From positions 71,737,613-71,801,612 of the forward strand of contig OZ034967.1 of the NCBI GenBank assembly GCA_964030785.1: DNA of 64,000 nt, read 5' to 3'. A model generated the notes under the pieces. It worked only from the letters and a program-made list of their open reading frames with translations. It was not told the origin of the DNA and made no database searches. The DNA is from Siderastrea siderea (taxonomy: Eukaryota > Cnidaria > Anthozoa > Scleractinia > Rhizangiidae). The position numbers and the translations under genes were made by a program. Below are positions 53,434 through 64,000 of the stretch, piece by piece (the stretch's first letter is position 1; each line of letters begins with the position of its first letter).

Positions 53434-53506
53434 AGAACCCAGAGGTTCAACCGAAACGATCCTTTGTTGTGATTTGAGGTCTTCTCGTTCTTAAGGAACA
53501 GGTCTC

Positions 53507-53750
53507 CCTGCACCGATCGAAAGCGGCACTATGACTGGCTTGTTAGCGAGAAGGATAGGATACTTTGCACGAAATGATGTGACATATGAAGAAAGGGGAC
53601 CCAATAGTTGGTTTACTAATAAAACAAAGAAGTCGACTTCCAAGCCAATGTGAAATAAGCAACGACACATGTACCACGTCATTTCGTGAAAAAATATTCT
53701 ATTGTTCTCGCTAACTAGCCAATCACAGAGCCGCTTTGGATCGGTGCAGG
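53507..53750. mobile_element. 244-bp MITE
   Basis: The TIRs of about 47 bp begin CCTGCACCGATC-AAAGCGGC and are matched inverted at 53,704-53,750. No coding capacity. A similar single end lies at about 13,724. The target duplication is not clear. Confidence 0.75.
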
Positions 53751-54692
53751 CCTGCTCGAGTTTATGTTATATACTGAAACCAGGCTAACTTAGTATGAAA
53801 CTGAAATATGTCACAAGAAGTTTTGTAAGTTTTGTAAAAGGCTGATTCTTAAAAAGCTTAAAAGTGTCTTGTATCAATTGAATTCCAAAAATAATGCTCT
53901 GGCTTTGTTATTAAAGACTATCTTACGGCACTGAAACTGTTTCCTGTCGTCTGTTGCTACCGATGGCAAGGATGGAAGTGGATTGAAACTTGAAAAAAAA
54001 TTTTTTTTCTCAAAAATCACCAGAAAAATATTATGGTTAGCTTTCCCTGAAAAAGATTCATTTGATATCTTCCTCATAGTTTTACGGGAGTATTTTGTGT
54101 ATGAGTGAAGGCACTAGGTTATGATTTTAGCACAGAATTGACCTAAAATAGCAAAATCCTCGTAACATAACCCCTTTAAACCTAATAACTATTGGTACCG
54201 GATTTTTTGTTTTCGCGTATACACACAACAAGACGAATCTCAGTAAGGTCAAAACTATCCGGATTGCGTAACGAATCCCACTGGTACTTTGAATCCGAAA
54301 AATTAAGGGAATACTTTTTATCCGAATACCTATAAATAAGAAATATTTTATTACGAAGTTGGTGCCAAAATGCTCAGTAGATCCCCGCCTTTCTAGATCT
54401 GCCCTTACATCTAAGGATTACGCAGAGTCTGAATGACGCATCCGCGAAACTGCAATAATCACACGCGGTCCATCTGCGATAATTCCAGTCACTGCTTCTA
54501 TTGAGTATGACATTTTCGAAGCCCGATTTACATGGATTTTTTTAATTTTTTTTTTCTGTCACGGTTTGGACATGTTTCAACATTTCTAGATAGAGTGGTA
54601 ACTAGATCACCTAAATCCGTGCGGACATCTGAAGAAATAACTCATTACTCTGTCAATTTTCATTTTCGCTAAAAATCTGGCCATTTTCACGA
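53751..54692. other. Intergenic, no gene seen
   Basis: Non-coding AT-rich sequence with short homopolymers. Confidence 0.45.
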
Positions 54693-54969
54693 GTATTTTG
54701 GGTCAAAATTTGACGGCCTTGGGACGAAAGTGAGTACGTTGTGTATAATTCAATGTGTGATTTGAGCGATGTAGAATACGTCGGCTGTAGGCACCAGGCA
54801 GTCATCATTTACATCAATGCACTGATTGATGTATTTTGGGTCAAAATTTGAGGGCCTTGGGACGAAAGTGAGTGCATTGTATATAATTCAATGTGTGATT
54901 TGCAGCGATGTAGAATACGTCGGCTGTAGGCACCAGGCAGTCATCATTTACATCAATGCACTGATTGAC
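54693..54969. repeat. 138-bp tandem duplication
   Basis: Two copies of a unit beginning TATTTTGGGTCAAAATTTGA (54,693-54,830 and 54,831-54,969) with only a few differences. Confidence 0.9.
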
Positions 54970-55139
54970 GTACCTCTGCTCTCTGCTATCGGGAAACTTC
55001 TCTAAGAGCGATCAACATAGTGACACCATCGGGGACTTGACTAGAAGTTTTTTCATCTTAAAGAAGTGTCAGAAAAGTAACCTGTTTAATATAATCATCG
55101 AAATGCCGCAGATCCGCGAGGAAAAAAAAGTATCAACAC

Positions 55140-55690
55140 CCTCTCAGGACTCTATTCGCACAAAACTATTTTAAAAGTATAATTAGCCCGTTGAACGTAC
55201 GTAATTACTCGTTATCATGTATCACATCTACCTGTAATGGATACTGAACAGTTAATTTAGTTTTAATCTACTCTATTTTAGACCCTCAACTTTCTTTACA
55301 AATTATTTTTTTATGTTAACCGTTACATTTTGACTGAGAATGGTGTTAAGATGACACCGAGACGACACTCCTTTTTTTGCTTTTAAGTAACTGAATTGAA
55401 AAATCGTCTGCTGAATATAAATTGAAAATTACTGAACAAATATACATGTCATTGAATATTTATTTGTTTAATTACAGAACAAGATTTTCTGAATATAATT
55501 TTGATTTATTTTACAAAAATTCGAAGCGTTGAATAGAAAATTGTTTCCCTCGAAAATTGCCACAATCCGGGAATAATAGGACACGAGAAAGATCCACTTC
55601 AATGTAACATAAACACCTTTGCATGCGAGGAAGCACGTACAGGTTATGTTTCTCAGTGGAACACTGAGACTTCTATCACCCTATGTCGAA
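55140..55690. repeat. Duplicated non-coding block related to 12,640-13,330
   Basis: Shares order and phrases with 12,640-13,330 (GCCCGTTGAACG, ATTGAAAATTACTGAACA, ATTCGAAGCGTT, GCATGCGAGGAAGCAC) but is the most diverged of the three relatives. It lies upstream of the intact GPCR gene. Confidence 0.6.
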
Positions 55691-55837
55691 GGTACGTTAA
55701 CTTCTCTTCGTCTCATTTAGTATTTTTTAATTAACTTTTAAGGCGGCAATATGCTTTATTAGTTTTAGTTTTATTTGTAACGGTTTTTATCGTTTAAATA
55801 CTCAATTGCTTTCATGTTAATTAGTTACAAAGGCTAA

Positions 55838-56299
55838 TGAGCCGATCAATTCGAAACTTCAACATCCCCCCCGGGCATACCCCGGGAATTTGACTGTGCA
55901 TCGTGCCCAGGGAGGGGGGAATTTGAACGTTGTGTTGAAAGGGTGGGGAATTTGATTGGATTTATCTCTTGTTCTGACGTAATACGCCCGAGAGTTTTTT
56001 TCGGTTTTTGCAGGGTTTGACGGATTTACACGACATAATTTCGCCTTTGTTAGTGAACAACTCTTTCAAAAGGGTCTTTAAAGAAGTTTGAAGGTGTCAT
56101 TACTGCATCTAAAAAGCGTGTAAAGCGTTGATTGAAGATGAAATTTGTCTTTGAGGAGAGGTAGTTCAGTACTAGTTGATGGGGCATTTACTGCTTTTTG
56201 GCCCCGAGGGGAGGGAATTTGAACAAGCCAATCTTCAAAAGTTCAAATGCCAGGGCGGTTGCCCGGGGGGGATGTTGAACTTTCGAATTGATCGGCCCA
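55838..56299. mobile_element. 462-bp Harbinger-like MITE
   Basis: The TIR T(G)RGCCGATCAATTCGAAA is inverted at the right end. TAA flanks both sides (55,835-55,837 and 56,300-56,302), the 3-bp duplication of PIF/Harbinger elements. The related block at 10,785 lacks this insert, which gives an empty-site comparison. Confidence 0.8.
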
Positions 56300-56302
56300 T
56301 AA

Positions 56303-57879
56303 CACAGCTACAGTTTAGGTTTAACATGGCTTACTTGTAATGGTTTAACATATTAGTTCACTGATTGGTGAGAAACAAACAGAATTATTTTGTTGTCCAC
56401 TGCAAGGAATAAAGGAGAAGAGATTGAAAAAAAGCTGACCAACCGTCAACAAGAATCGAAGATAGTTGATGGGAGAACTTATTGAGGGTGCACGGAAGTC
56501 GATGAGATCGCATTAGAAATGATGACAGCTAATGGCAGTCGGAGAGATCGCATGGCAGATAATGAGCATCGCCCTGAAGATTATGGAAGTAAATTTGATC
56601 AGAGTTTTTAGTAGTCGATGAGAGTCATTGAAAGGACAACTAATTGGAATCGATGCTAGTGTATGGCAGTCGATGAAAGCGAATTAGTCGCAGGGATTAG
56701 AGTCGTGGTCGTTTTTTGTTTTGTCCAAAACACGAAAGGTTACCGTAGTCACCTGTGATCTCAATTCTTGTAAAACAATGACATTGGATGTCTGTGTTTC
56801 CCTCGGTTTTAAATACATTTTTAACTAAAGTTTTCCAGTTTTTACTATATCTTTCGAAAATATTCCATGAACACTTCAGTCATTGCTGAGTTGAATGAAT
56901 AGATCGTTTCCCCCTATTAAAGGTCAAACACAGTTGAGTAAACAAATCTGGCTCGCCTCCTTAAACAGCTTGACAGCAACTGTGCTTATTACGCAAGTAC
57001 CTATTTATTATTGGTCTAGTTTTTTCAGTATTGGGTAAATTTGGGCATGTTTTTTGTCCTGCAAACATGGAACTTTATTTCATGTTATGGTATGCTTTCT
57101 TATGAAGTAATATAAGGAACTATTGTCACCTTTTAAAGGCTACAAACTTACTCAAACCGAGAATTATCTCATTATTAATTGTTCCTACGCCTGAATCAGA
57201 GAGAGGAGAACACATGTCGACGAATCAAACACCCAATTTGCACATTTTAAAACTCAAAAACTCCTTCAAACATCACCGTCACTTTAAGACCAGTGTACTC
57301 CACACCTAATCGATCCTTTCCCGAGATAGAAAGGTTTACAAATATAATGTACGCAAACGAAAAAAAATTCAAGAAATGGCACTTGCGTTTCTTCTTAGGA
57401 AATCTGTGGGAAAAATGCAGAAAAGAGAGCGCACGAGAATTGACATCAGAGTTAAGAGTTTTTCAAAGACATCGGCGAGTCGATGAAAGCGTATTGGCTG
57501 GTGACTAGAGAAGTCGAACTCCTTGCCTGACTACGAATAATAAAGTAGAAATCTTTAACCAGTGATATCTCCAATACAAAATGGATTTATGACTACTGTA
57601 GTGCCTTCCTATCCCCTGGCTTTCTAAAGTAATGAAATGGCTGTATGGCTATTTGCATGGGTTTGTGTGTATGGGTATGTGGGTTTTGGTAATAAAAGTC
57701 AAAGGTTTCGTTTCTTGGCTTTTAATAGCTAGTGCTTAAAGGCAAAAATATAAGCAATTACATGTTGGATCAACTTTCAGTCGATCGAAAACCAAAAACA
57801 ATTGATTTCCTTTCAATTTGTATATTTGTTTTAATTGTTTTCATTTAGGTTACGTACCTGAGCCTGACACGATTCAGTT
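56303..57879. other. 5' flank of the GPCR gene
   Basis: Contains the GTCGATGAGATCGCAT-type phrases shared with 8,330-8,600 (56,470-56,700). No additional gene is supported. Confidence 0.45.
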
Positions 57880-60800
57880 ATGGCCGAATCAGCTGACGTT
57901 GCTATAACAACAGTTACGTTCATGCTTGTTATTGTAAGCATCGTTGGAAACACTCTAGTTTGTGCTGTCATTAAGAGGAATAGAGATATGAGGTATATAC
58001 ATGGATACCGTGTCCAATACAGTGCAATTATTATAGGTGCTTATGAGGTTAGGAGGGTTGGAGTAAGTTTATGTATCGCACAAGAGAGGTATAAACAGGG
58101 CTCCAACTACAACTGATTGATCTGAACTGATTTGATCTTATCTCATACTATTTTATCTCATGTCGTCTCATCTTGTCTCATCTTATTTAATGTAATCTCT
58201 TCTCTTCTTGTCTCGTCTCTTCTCCTCTCGTCTCATCTGCACCTTATTATTTCCATCTTAGCTTCTCACTTCATCTTAACTCATTTCACTTCGTGTTATC
58301 TTTATTTCAATCATAACGAAGAATGGGTCTCTGATTTTAGACGAAATCATTAAATAAAAGGGAAAGCAAAACCCTTACGAAAAACAAGGAAAGAAAATCC
58401 ATTGCTGTGCATATTTAATTTTCCATTGTATTTAAGTCTCTGAAGTTCTTAGTGACACTAGTAGTCCATTTCTATGTGAGAATGGTCAATGCCACTGTGG
58501 CATGTTTTGCGAGTGCTATTTCTGCTTAGTAAATAAAACTGCATGAGCGTCCAACTATTTACATTTGCCTACATTTGCACATTGAATCAGACTAAAAATT
58601 TGTTCGTAGGATTCCAATAAATTATCTGATTGTGAACTTGGCAGTTGCGGACCTTATGTACGCGACATTCCTTGTACCCGTGTTGATTATGAGTCACACT
58701 TCCAGCCACCCTGAGGGAATAACTGGAAAGATTTTGTGCACACTGCTGACAGGCAGAAACTTGGCCTGGATAGGAACGAGTGCCTCAGTCGTCACTCTGG
58801 TTGCCATCGCCGTGGAGCGTTACTATGCCATGATATATCCTCTTGGAAACAAAGGCAAATTCACCATGCGCAAACTGAAGGTACGTCAGTGTACTATCAA
58901 GAAGTAAGCAACTTGAAACTGCCGTAAAGACTAGAGATCCAGTCTTTTGGACACTGTCTTAAAACATACCAGGAGATGTTGGAAACTATTTTGAGTAGGT
59001 TGAAGAATTAACAAGCACCCTGAACATAAAATGGCGCCTAAAAGCTTCTAGGAATAACAGATTCACACAAAGAATAGACATGCAGTCCATGCATAACGAA
59101 GAGTTTAACACCACATTTAATTAATTAATTGCAAGGTTTATAACCTGGGGTAGGTAATTCCATTCAAAACCTGTATGGATAGGTGCAGCAGCGAAGGGTA
59201 TGGGTGGGATAGGATAGGATAGGATAGAATACTTTTGGAGAAGAGTAAAAAAGTCAGTGATGCGATCAGTGGTGTGAAGAATTTAGTCTCGGGTGGAACT
59301 CGACACTCTGCGAGTCTGTGGGTTTGGTTTCTAGTCTAGAATAGGGCTGCTAAATGAAGCTCAACATGGTCTGGTGTAGGATATGTGTTTCAAAGGTCCA
59401 TCGGCACACCTCCAGCGAAAAACTCTTAGAGCACTCCCGTGGTTTATAAAAAGGACGATAGCTGCTACTTGGTAACACACCCAGAGTACATGCCCCGTTT
59501 ACATGAGCCGGGCTGGCTCAGTTAGCAGGGATGGCTCAGTTAGCAGACATGACTGCTTAGCCCGGTATTAAATGACCCTAGCCAGCCCGCCTGCGGCTAA
59601 ATTTAGAAGCTGTCGTGTGAAGAGATAGCTATATCAAAGAGAATAAAACGAGTGTTTTTATTTTGCTTATCCATTATTTTGGTGTATAATTCTCAGTTTT
59701 ATGTGGGTTTATGGTCTGATAAACTTTTATTTGTTATATAGAAAGAGAAGGATCGATCTTCTGGTGAGCCATTTTGCTCTGAAGCGAAATTTAGTGACGA
59801 GAAAGCGTTGGCCCGGCAATCCCGATTACTTGGTACATTTTCACCCTTCTAGCTGGGATCCCAACATCGTGGTGGTGGGAGCCCAAGTACCAGGGCTGAG
59901 ATTTTTCCATGTAATCTCGAAGTTGATTTTAGTGCGTTCAACAGACGTGCCGAGATCCCTGCAAACCGAGCCAGCCCGCCAAACCAAACCAGCCCAGCCC
60001 GCCTCATGTAATGGAATGTGCGTTTGAAAAAGATAAACACGTTTCACTTTTTTAGGTGACGACTCTTGGCTCTTGGATCTTCTCGTTTACTCTCAATTTC
60101 CCACAATTCATTTACAAGGAATCTGACAAGGAAATCGATCGCAAATTCTGCATCAAAGTGTGGCCTGATTGGGCGGCCAAAGCGTACTTATGCACATGGC
60201 TTTCCTTCGTGCTTATTTCATTCACGCTGATGATTGGCTTATACTCCAGAGTCGTGTACACTTTGTGGTTCAAGCGTAATGACATTAATGAACTCACTTA
60301 TCAACAACAGGTATGACTTAACTAAGAAATTCTCACTTTTCGTCGCGTCATGTATGTTGTGTAAAGTATGCAGTATGTAGCAGCAAAATGGTATAGTTTG
60401 GTTTGTTTCAAACAACACCAGTCTACACGATAAAAATATATAGAGGTGTATGAGAAATTCAGGACGGGTGGTATCTGAATTGCTTCCGGTGGCTTTTTCA
60501 CCACAGCGAAATATCATAGTCACCGTACTCTTTTCAGGCAGCAGAACTGGTGATTGGTGTACTGGAATACATGATTACCAACGTACTTATTTACTTAATC
60601 TCCCTGGAGTGCTTGCTTCGCTTACTTGCTAACTTGTATGTTTACCGTTTTGTCACTAACTTGCTTCCTTTTTTTTTTGAAATGAGGCCTACTCTGGGAC
60701 CCAAAGTCGCCCAAAGTCGCCCAAAGTCGCCTAAAGTCGCCCAAAGTCGCCTAAAGTCGCCCAAAGTCGCCCAAAGTCGCTCTAAGTCGCCTTAAATCCC

Positions 60801-62642
60801 TTGTATATAGTTTATATATTAATAGTAAACTATGTAAAACTTAATATAGTTTATTTTCAGTTTGCTTGCCAAGGCTGTTGCCTAACCAGAGCCCTATACA
60901 ATAAAATGCCCAAGGAATCATCCTGGGGCCCCTAAGTTTCTTATTGTGACACTTACTAACTCACAGGTTTCCCCTAATGCCTTACTTTTTGGCCTGTGAC
61001 CAATTCGGCAACAACCTTGCTTGCTAGCTGTTGTTAAGGTCATTGTTGCATGTTTATGTACTACTAATGTCTTTAGTGTGCGGGTCCATACCAACATCAC
61101 AAGAGGTCATTAGAAATTCCAAGGGGGGTGGGGGCAGTGGAGGCCCTTGAAAGCCACCAAACTAGAATTTCCAGAAGGGTGGGGTGGAATAGGGGGTTGG
61201 TGGAGCATTCAAACTAAAACATTTTTATGGGGATAGTATGGATATTTTCTGTAACAATGCATTATGGTGTACCATGATGATTCCCATGTATATGTATACC
61301 ACAACTGTACTTAGGTTCACCTTGGCATTTCCAATTAAGTCACTGAAGGTTACCTAAAATTTCCTAAAGTCGCTCAAAATCGCCCAAAGTCGCCTAAAGT
61401 CGCCCAAAATCGCCTTAAATCGCCCAAAATCGCCCGTAATTTTGGACAAAATAAGCTAAAATCGCCTAAAGTCGCCTTAAGTCGCGCAAAGTTACGGCGA
61501 CTTTGGGTCCCAGAGTAGGCCTGAAATGATTCTAGTTACTTGATTTCTTCTCACTAACGTAATTTTTAATGATACATGAACAATGTATTCTATTTCGTAA
61601 ATGGTTTGAACAGAGGATTCATAGGTCAAAAGTAGGTTGTCTAGTAGGTAGTAGGAAGTAGGTAGTTTGATCGTCCTGATGAGTGTAGTCAGGAAAGGGG
61701 CTGTTGTTGGTGACAGTGTTTGGCGTTTGTGTCACTGCAAGCTGCGAAGAGGTCGTCAAATTGAATGGGTATCGTTAGTTGACGGCATTAAATCTTTGGT
61801 TGTTGAGCTCCTAAATGATACCAACAACTACCTCCACCTTTAAAACGACTTATCGACGAAGTCAACAAAACATACCAAAAAAAAAACAACAACAACGTAA
61901 CAGCAGGCATAATCAAACTCTACCTCACTCCTGACAAAGAGAGACACTTGTGGGATGTGGCTAAAGAGACAAAAAGTCACAAGTCCCGCACATGCGTGCT
62001 CTGGGTAAGTAGTTACTCAGAGCGCGCATGTGCGGGACTTGTGGCTTTCTACCTCACTCATTTTACCTCATTTTCGTACAGAAAATTTTACAAGTGCTTT
62101 TAAAAATGTCTTTTCTACTTCGTTGAAATTTTTGAAATGCTTAGAACTTATTGTTTAGTATTAAGTTACTTAAATCAATGTTACAGGTTTTGTTGTTTAC
62201 TCAACTCGCTTGTCCGGTCTCTTAGCACGGTTAATGATGACTCCATTCACCTCTCTGAACACAGGATGCGTTACAGCTACGGAAGAGAGTCACCTTGATG
62301 GCTGTGATCGTCAGTGCCATCTTTGGAGTTTGTTGGCCTCCAGACTTAATACTCCACGTTGTAGCCAACGGCCTCAGCCCTGTTGTATTTTCCGTCACTC
62401 ACACCATGATCATGTTCAATTCCGCTGTTAACCCGTTTGCATATGCACTGATAAACCAACGATTTAGGGAGAAAATCAAGAAAATGATACGCTGCAGGTC
62501 AAGTTCAGTTTCACCGCTGGTTCATGCGACAAGGGAACCACAGGATATCGAGATGGCAAACAACACAAATAGAAAAGAATTGTTAAAGGTAACAGTTGCA
62601 CACTCCGATGATACATCTGGATGCTACTGTTCCCCTCATTAG
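57880..62642 (+). CDS. Rhodopsin-family GPCR, four exons, 338 aa
   Basis: Exons 57,880-57,992, 58,610-58,880, 60,056-60,310 and 62,265-62,642 join in phase with GT/AG borders. TM1 has GNTLVCAVI. TM2 has NLAVADLMYA. The TM3 end has AIAVERYYAMIYP, with ERY in place of DRY. The conserved TM3 Cys (KILCTLL) and ECL2 Cys (RKFCIKVWP) are present. TM5 ends at SRVVYTLWFKR. TM6 has GVCWPPD and TM7 has NSAVNPFAYALINQRF. The N-terminus is only about ten residues long. The layout fits cnidarian class A neuropeptide-type receptors; the ligand cannot be told. The C-terminal exon runs into a tandem repeat (62,566 onward) whose first unit encodes the last ~24 residues and the stop. Confidence 0.85.
58130..58300. 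repeat. TCTCA/TCTTG-rich simple repeat in GPCR intron 1
   Basis: Pyrimidine-rich degenerate pentamer repeats (TCTCATCTTG, TCTTCTC and similar). No coding value. Confidence 0.75.
59490..60012. repeat. Inverted-repeat element in GPCR intron 2
   Basis: The phrase TTTACATGAGCCGGGCTGGCTCAG at the left is matched, imperfectly inverted, by AGCCAGCCCG...CAGCCCGCCTCATGTAA at the right. This is the pattern of an old non-autonomous DNA element. The 108-aa open frame inside has no recognisable domain. Confidence 0.6.
60686..61521. mobile_element. 836-bp hAT-like MITE in GPCR intron 3
   Basis: The TIR GGCCTACTCTGGGACCCAAA is inverted at 61,521, and TGAAATGA flanks both sides (60,678-60,685 and 61,522-61,529), an 8-bp duplication typical of hAT. 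Subterminal arrays of the 10-mer CCAAAGTCGC and CTAAAGTCGC lie at 60,702-60,790 and 61,360-61,500. Confidence 0.85.
61974..62046. repeat. Hairpin with ~30-bp arms in GPCR intron 3
   Basis: AAGTCACAAGTCCCGCACATGCG and the inverse CGCATGTGCGGGACTTGTGGCTT face each other around a short centre. The arms have a few mismatches. Confidence 0.8.
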
Positions 62643-63330
62643 TAACTGAGACTTAAAATAGAAAAGAATTGTTAAAGGTAACAGTCGCACACTCTGACGA
62701 TACATCTGGATGCTACTGTTCCCTTCATTAGTAACTGAGACTTAAAACAGAAAAGAATTGTTAAAGGTAACAGTTGCACACTCCGATGATACATCTGGAT
62801 GCTACTGTTCCCCTCAGTAGTAACTGAGACTTAAAATAGAAAAGAATTGTTAAAGGTAACAGTTGCACACTCCGACGATACATCTGGATGCTACTGTTCT
62901 CTTCATTAGTAACTGAGACTTAAAATAGAAAAGAATTGTTAAAGGTAACAGTTGCACACTCCGACGATACATCTGGATGCCACTGTTCCCCTCATTAGTA
63001 ACTGAGACTTAAAATAGAAAAGAATTGTTAAAGGTAACAGTTGCACACTCCGACGATACATCTGGGTGCTACTGTTCCCTTTGTTAGTAACTCAGACTTA
63101 AAATAGAAAGGAATTGTTAAAGGTAACAGTTGCACACTCCGACGATACATCTGGATGCTACTGTTCCCCTCATTAGTAACTGAGACTTAAAATAGAAAGG
63201 AATTGTTAAAGGTAACAGTCGCACACTCCGACGATTCATCTGGATGCTACTGTTCCCCTTATTAGTAACTGAGACTTAAAATAGTTTAAGGGATTGTTAA
63301 AGGTAACAGTTGTTGACAGGTGACTTATCT
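62566..63330. repeat. ~89-bp tandem array spanning the GPCR stop codon
   Basis: About eight units of AATAGAAAAGAATTGTTAAAGGTAACAG...CTGGATGCTACTGTTCCC...AACTGAGACTTAA. The first unit encodes the receptor's last residues and stop, and the rest lie in the 3' region. Unit-to-unit differences are few, so amplification is recent. Confidence 0.9.
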
Positions 63331-64000
63331 CGGGGACACTAATGTTAACCTTGTTACTAACTGTAGTTTTCAAGTTGGAAGGGACTGTTAAAACAAGGCA
63401 AAATGCAGTACACTCTGGCATTACATCAACACCACTAAGGCAAAATGTAGTGTGCGAGTCATATTCTTGGCAGGATTCAAATCTCACTAGGCATTCTTCA
63501 TATATTTAATTGGTAGAGCATGTCCCATGGTACCCTTTTAATTTCCTAAGGCCTCTTTCCAGGGGACCTGAAAAATGACAGTGCATGCATTAAGCAATGA
63601 ATATATATTAAGTTACTATCAGTGATAAAGTATCACCATAATGGAAGGTATGAATTACATGCAGAACATTTTGACTTGATATTTCTTAATTGGTCTAAAA
63701 TGGTGACACTGAAAACCACAATTCAGTGATAGGATTTTAGCAAACTTTGTCTATGATGGTTAACTCATTTGGCTGCCAACTTCACCAACAATGTGCCTTA
63801 GGCCTTAAATCTACTCTTGCAGGCTTAAGCTTATGTCCCAAAAATGGTACAGACAATAAAACAAATCCTGAAAAGGCAGTGTCATGTTAATTATTTTGTT
63901 AAAAAAAGAGAAAAAAAAACATGATCAGTTTTTTTATACACACCTGACATTGAGTTCACACAGATACTGTGTTTCGCAGCTGCTGTTTGATGTCCTTCCT
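63331..64000. other. Downstream flank, no gene seen
   Basis: Non-coding AT-rich sequence at the window edge. Confidence 0.45.

Noticed and set aside
52774..53513. Long open frames of 232 and 239 codons on both strands
   Set aside because: They arise from a 9-bp minisatellite with no stop in several frames. Composition is purely repetitive, with no independent coding evidence.
55838..56299. CRISPR-like or regulatory palindrome
   Set aside because: A single inverted pair with a TAA duplication is a MITE; no spaced repeats are present anywhere in the window.
59701..60027. 108-codon ORF in a GPCR intron
   Set aside because: Lies inside an inverted-repeat element, has no domain, and the flanking exons splice across it.

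Overview
The window looks like nuclear DNA of a cnidarian, probably a coral-like anthozoan. This is inferred from an intron-rich, AT-rich sequence, a small spliced rhodopsin-type GPCR gene, and a dense load of DNA transposons. Nothing in the sequence proves the species.

The main structure is a nest of mobile elements between 15,090 and 50,363. The outermost is a DNA transposon with 162-bp terminal inverted repeats (TIRs) and an exact 9-bp target duplication. It carries two decayed genes that both point inward from the TIRs: a ZAD/C2H2/DUF6589-type protein on the left (+) and a RecQ-family helicase on the right (-). Two complete elements have landed inside it. One is a 5.8-kb Kolobok-like element (21,978-27,779, TTAA duplications) with a transposase gene and an intact-looking four-exon 141-aa accessory gene. 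The other is an 18.75-kb Polinton/Maverick (adintovirus-like) element (29,038-47,787). It has apparently identical 264-bp TIRs and a perfect 6-bp duplication, and it sits in the last exon of the RecQ gene. A 650-bp fold-back element has in turn inserted into one Polinton gene.

The Polinton encodes a protein-primed family B DNA polymerase, a BRO-N/VRR-NUC-like protein (split by the fold-back), a DUF5754-like protein, a chromodomain-type integrase, a phospholipase A2-like protein, two zinc-ribbon proteins, an adenain-like protease, a pVI-like protein, a double-jelly-roll major capsid protein, a penton-like protein, a packaging ATPase, a phage-tail-like fibre, a LamG-like protein, a two-TM protein and a VLTF3-like late transcription factor. 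Several reading frames lack an AUG and lie in the -1 frame of the gene before them, two of them at canonical slippery heptamers. Virion genes share a TCTAA(A)CTA-TATA-ATG start motif. Two genes carry in-frame TAA codons. The element is therefore young by its ends but already partly damaged.

On either side of the nest lies a duplicated GPCR locus: an apparently intact four-exon gene at 57,880-62,642 (+) and a decayed partial copy near 9,205-9,955, with shared non-coding blocks around both. The rest of the flanks holds MITEs (Harbinger-like, hAT-like), fold-back palindromes, minisatellites including a roughly 630-bp 9-bp array, and fragments of a Penelope-like retroelement and an integrase-like transposase. 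Long stretches of 1-9 kb, 50-51 kb, 54 kb and 63-64 kb hold no gene I can support.
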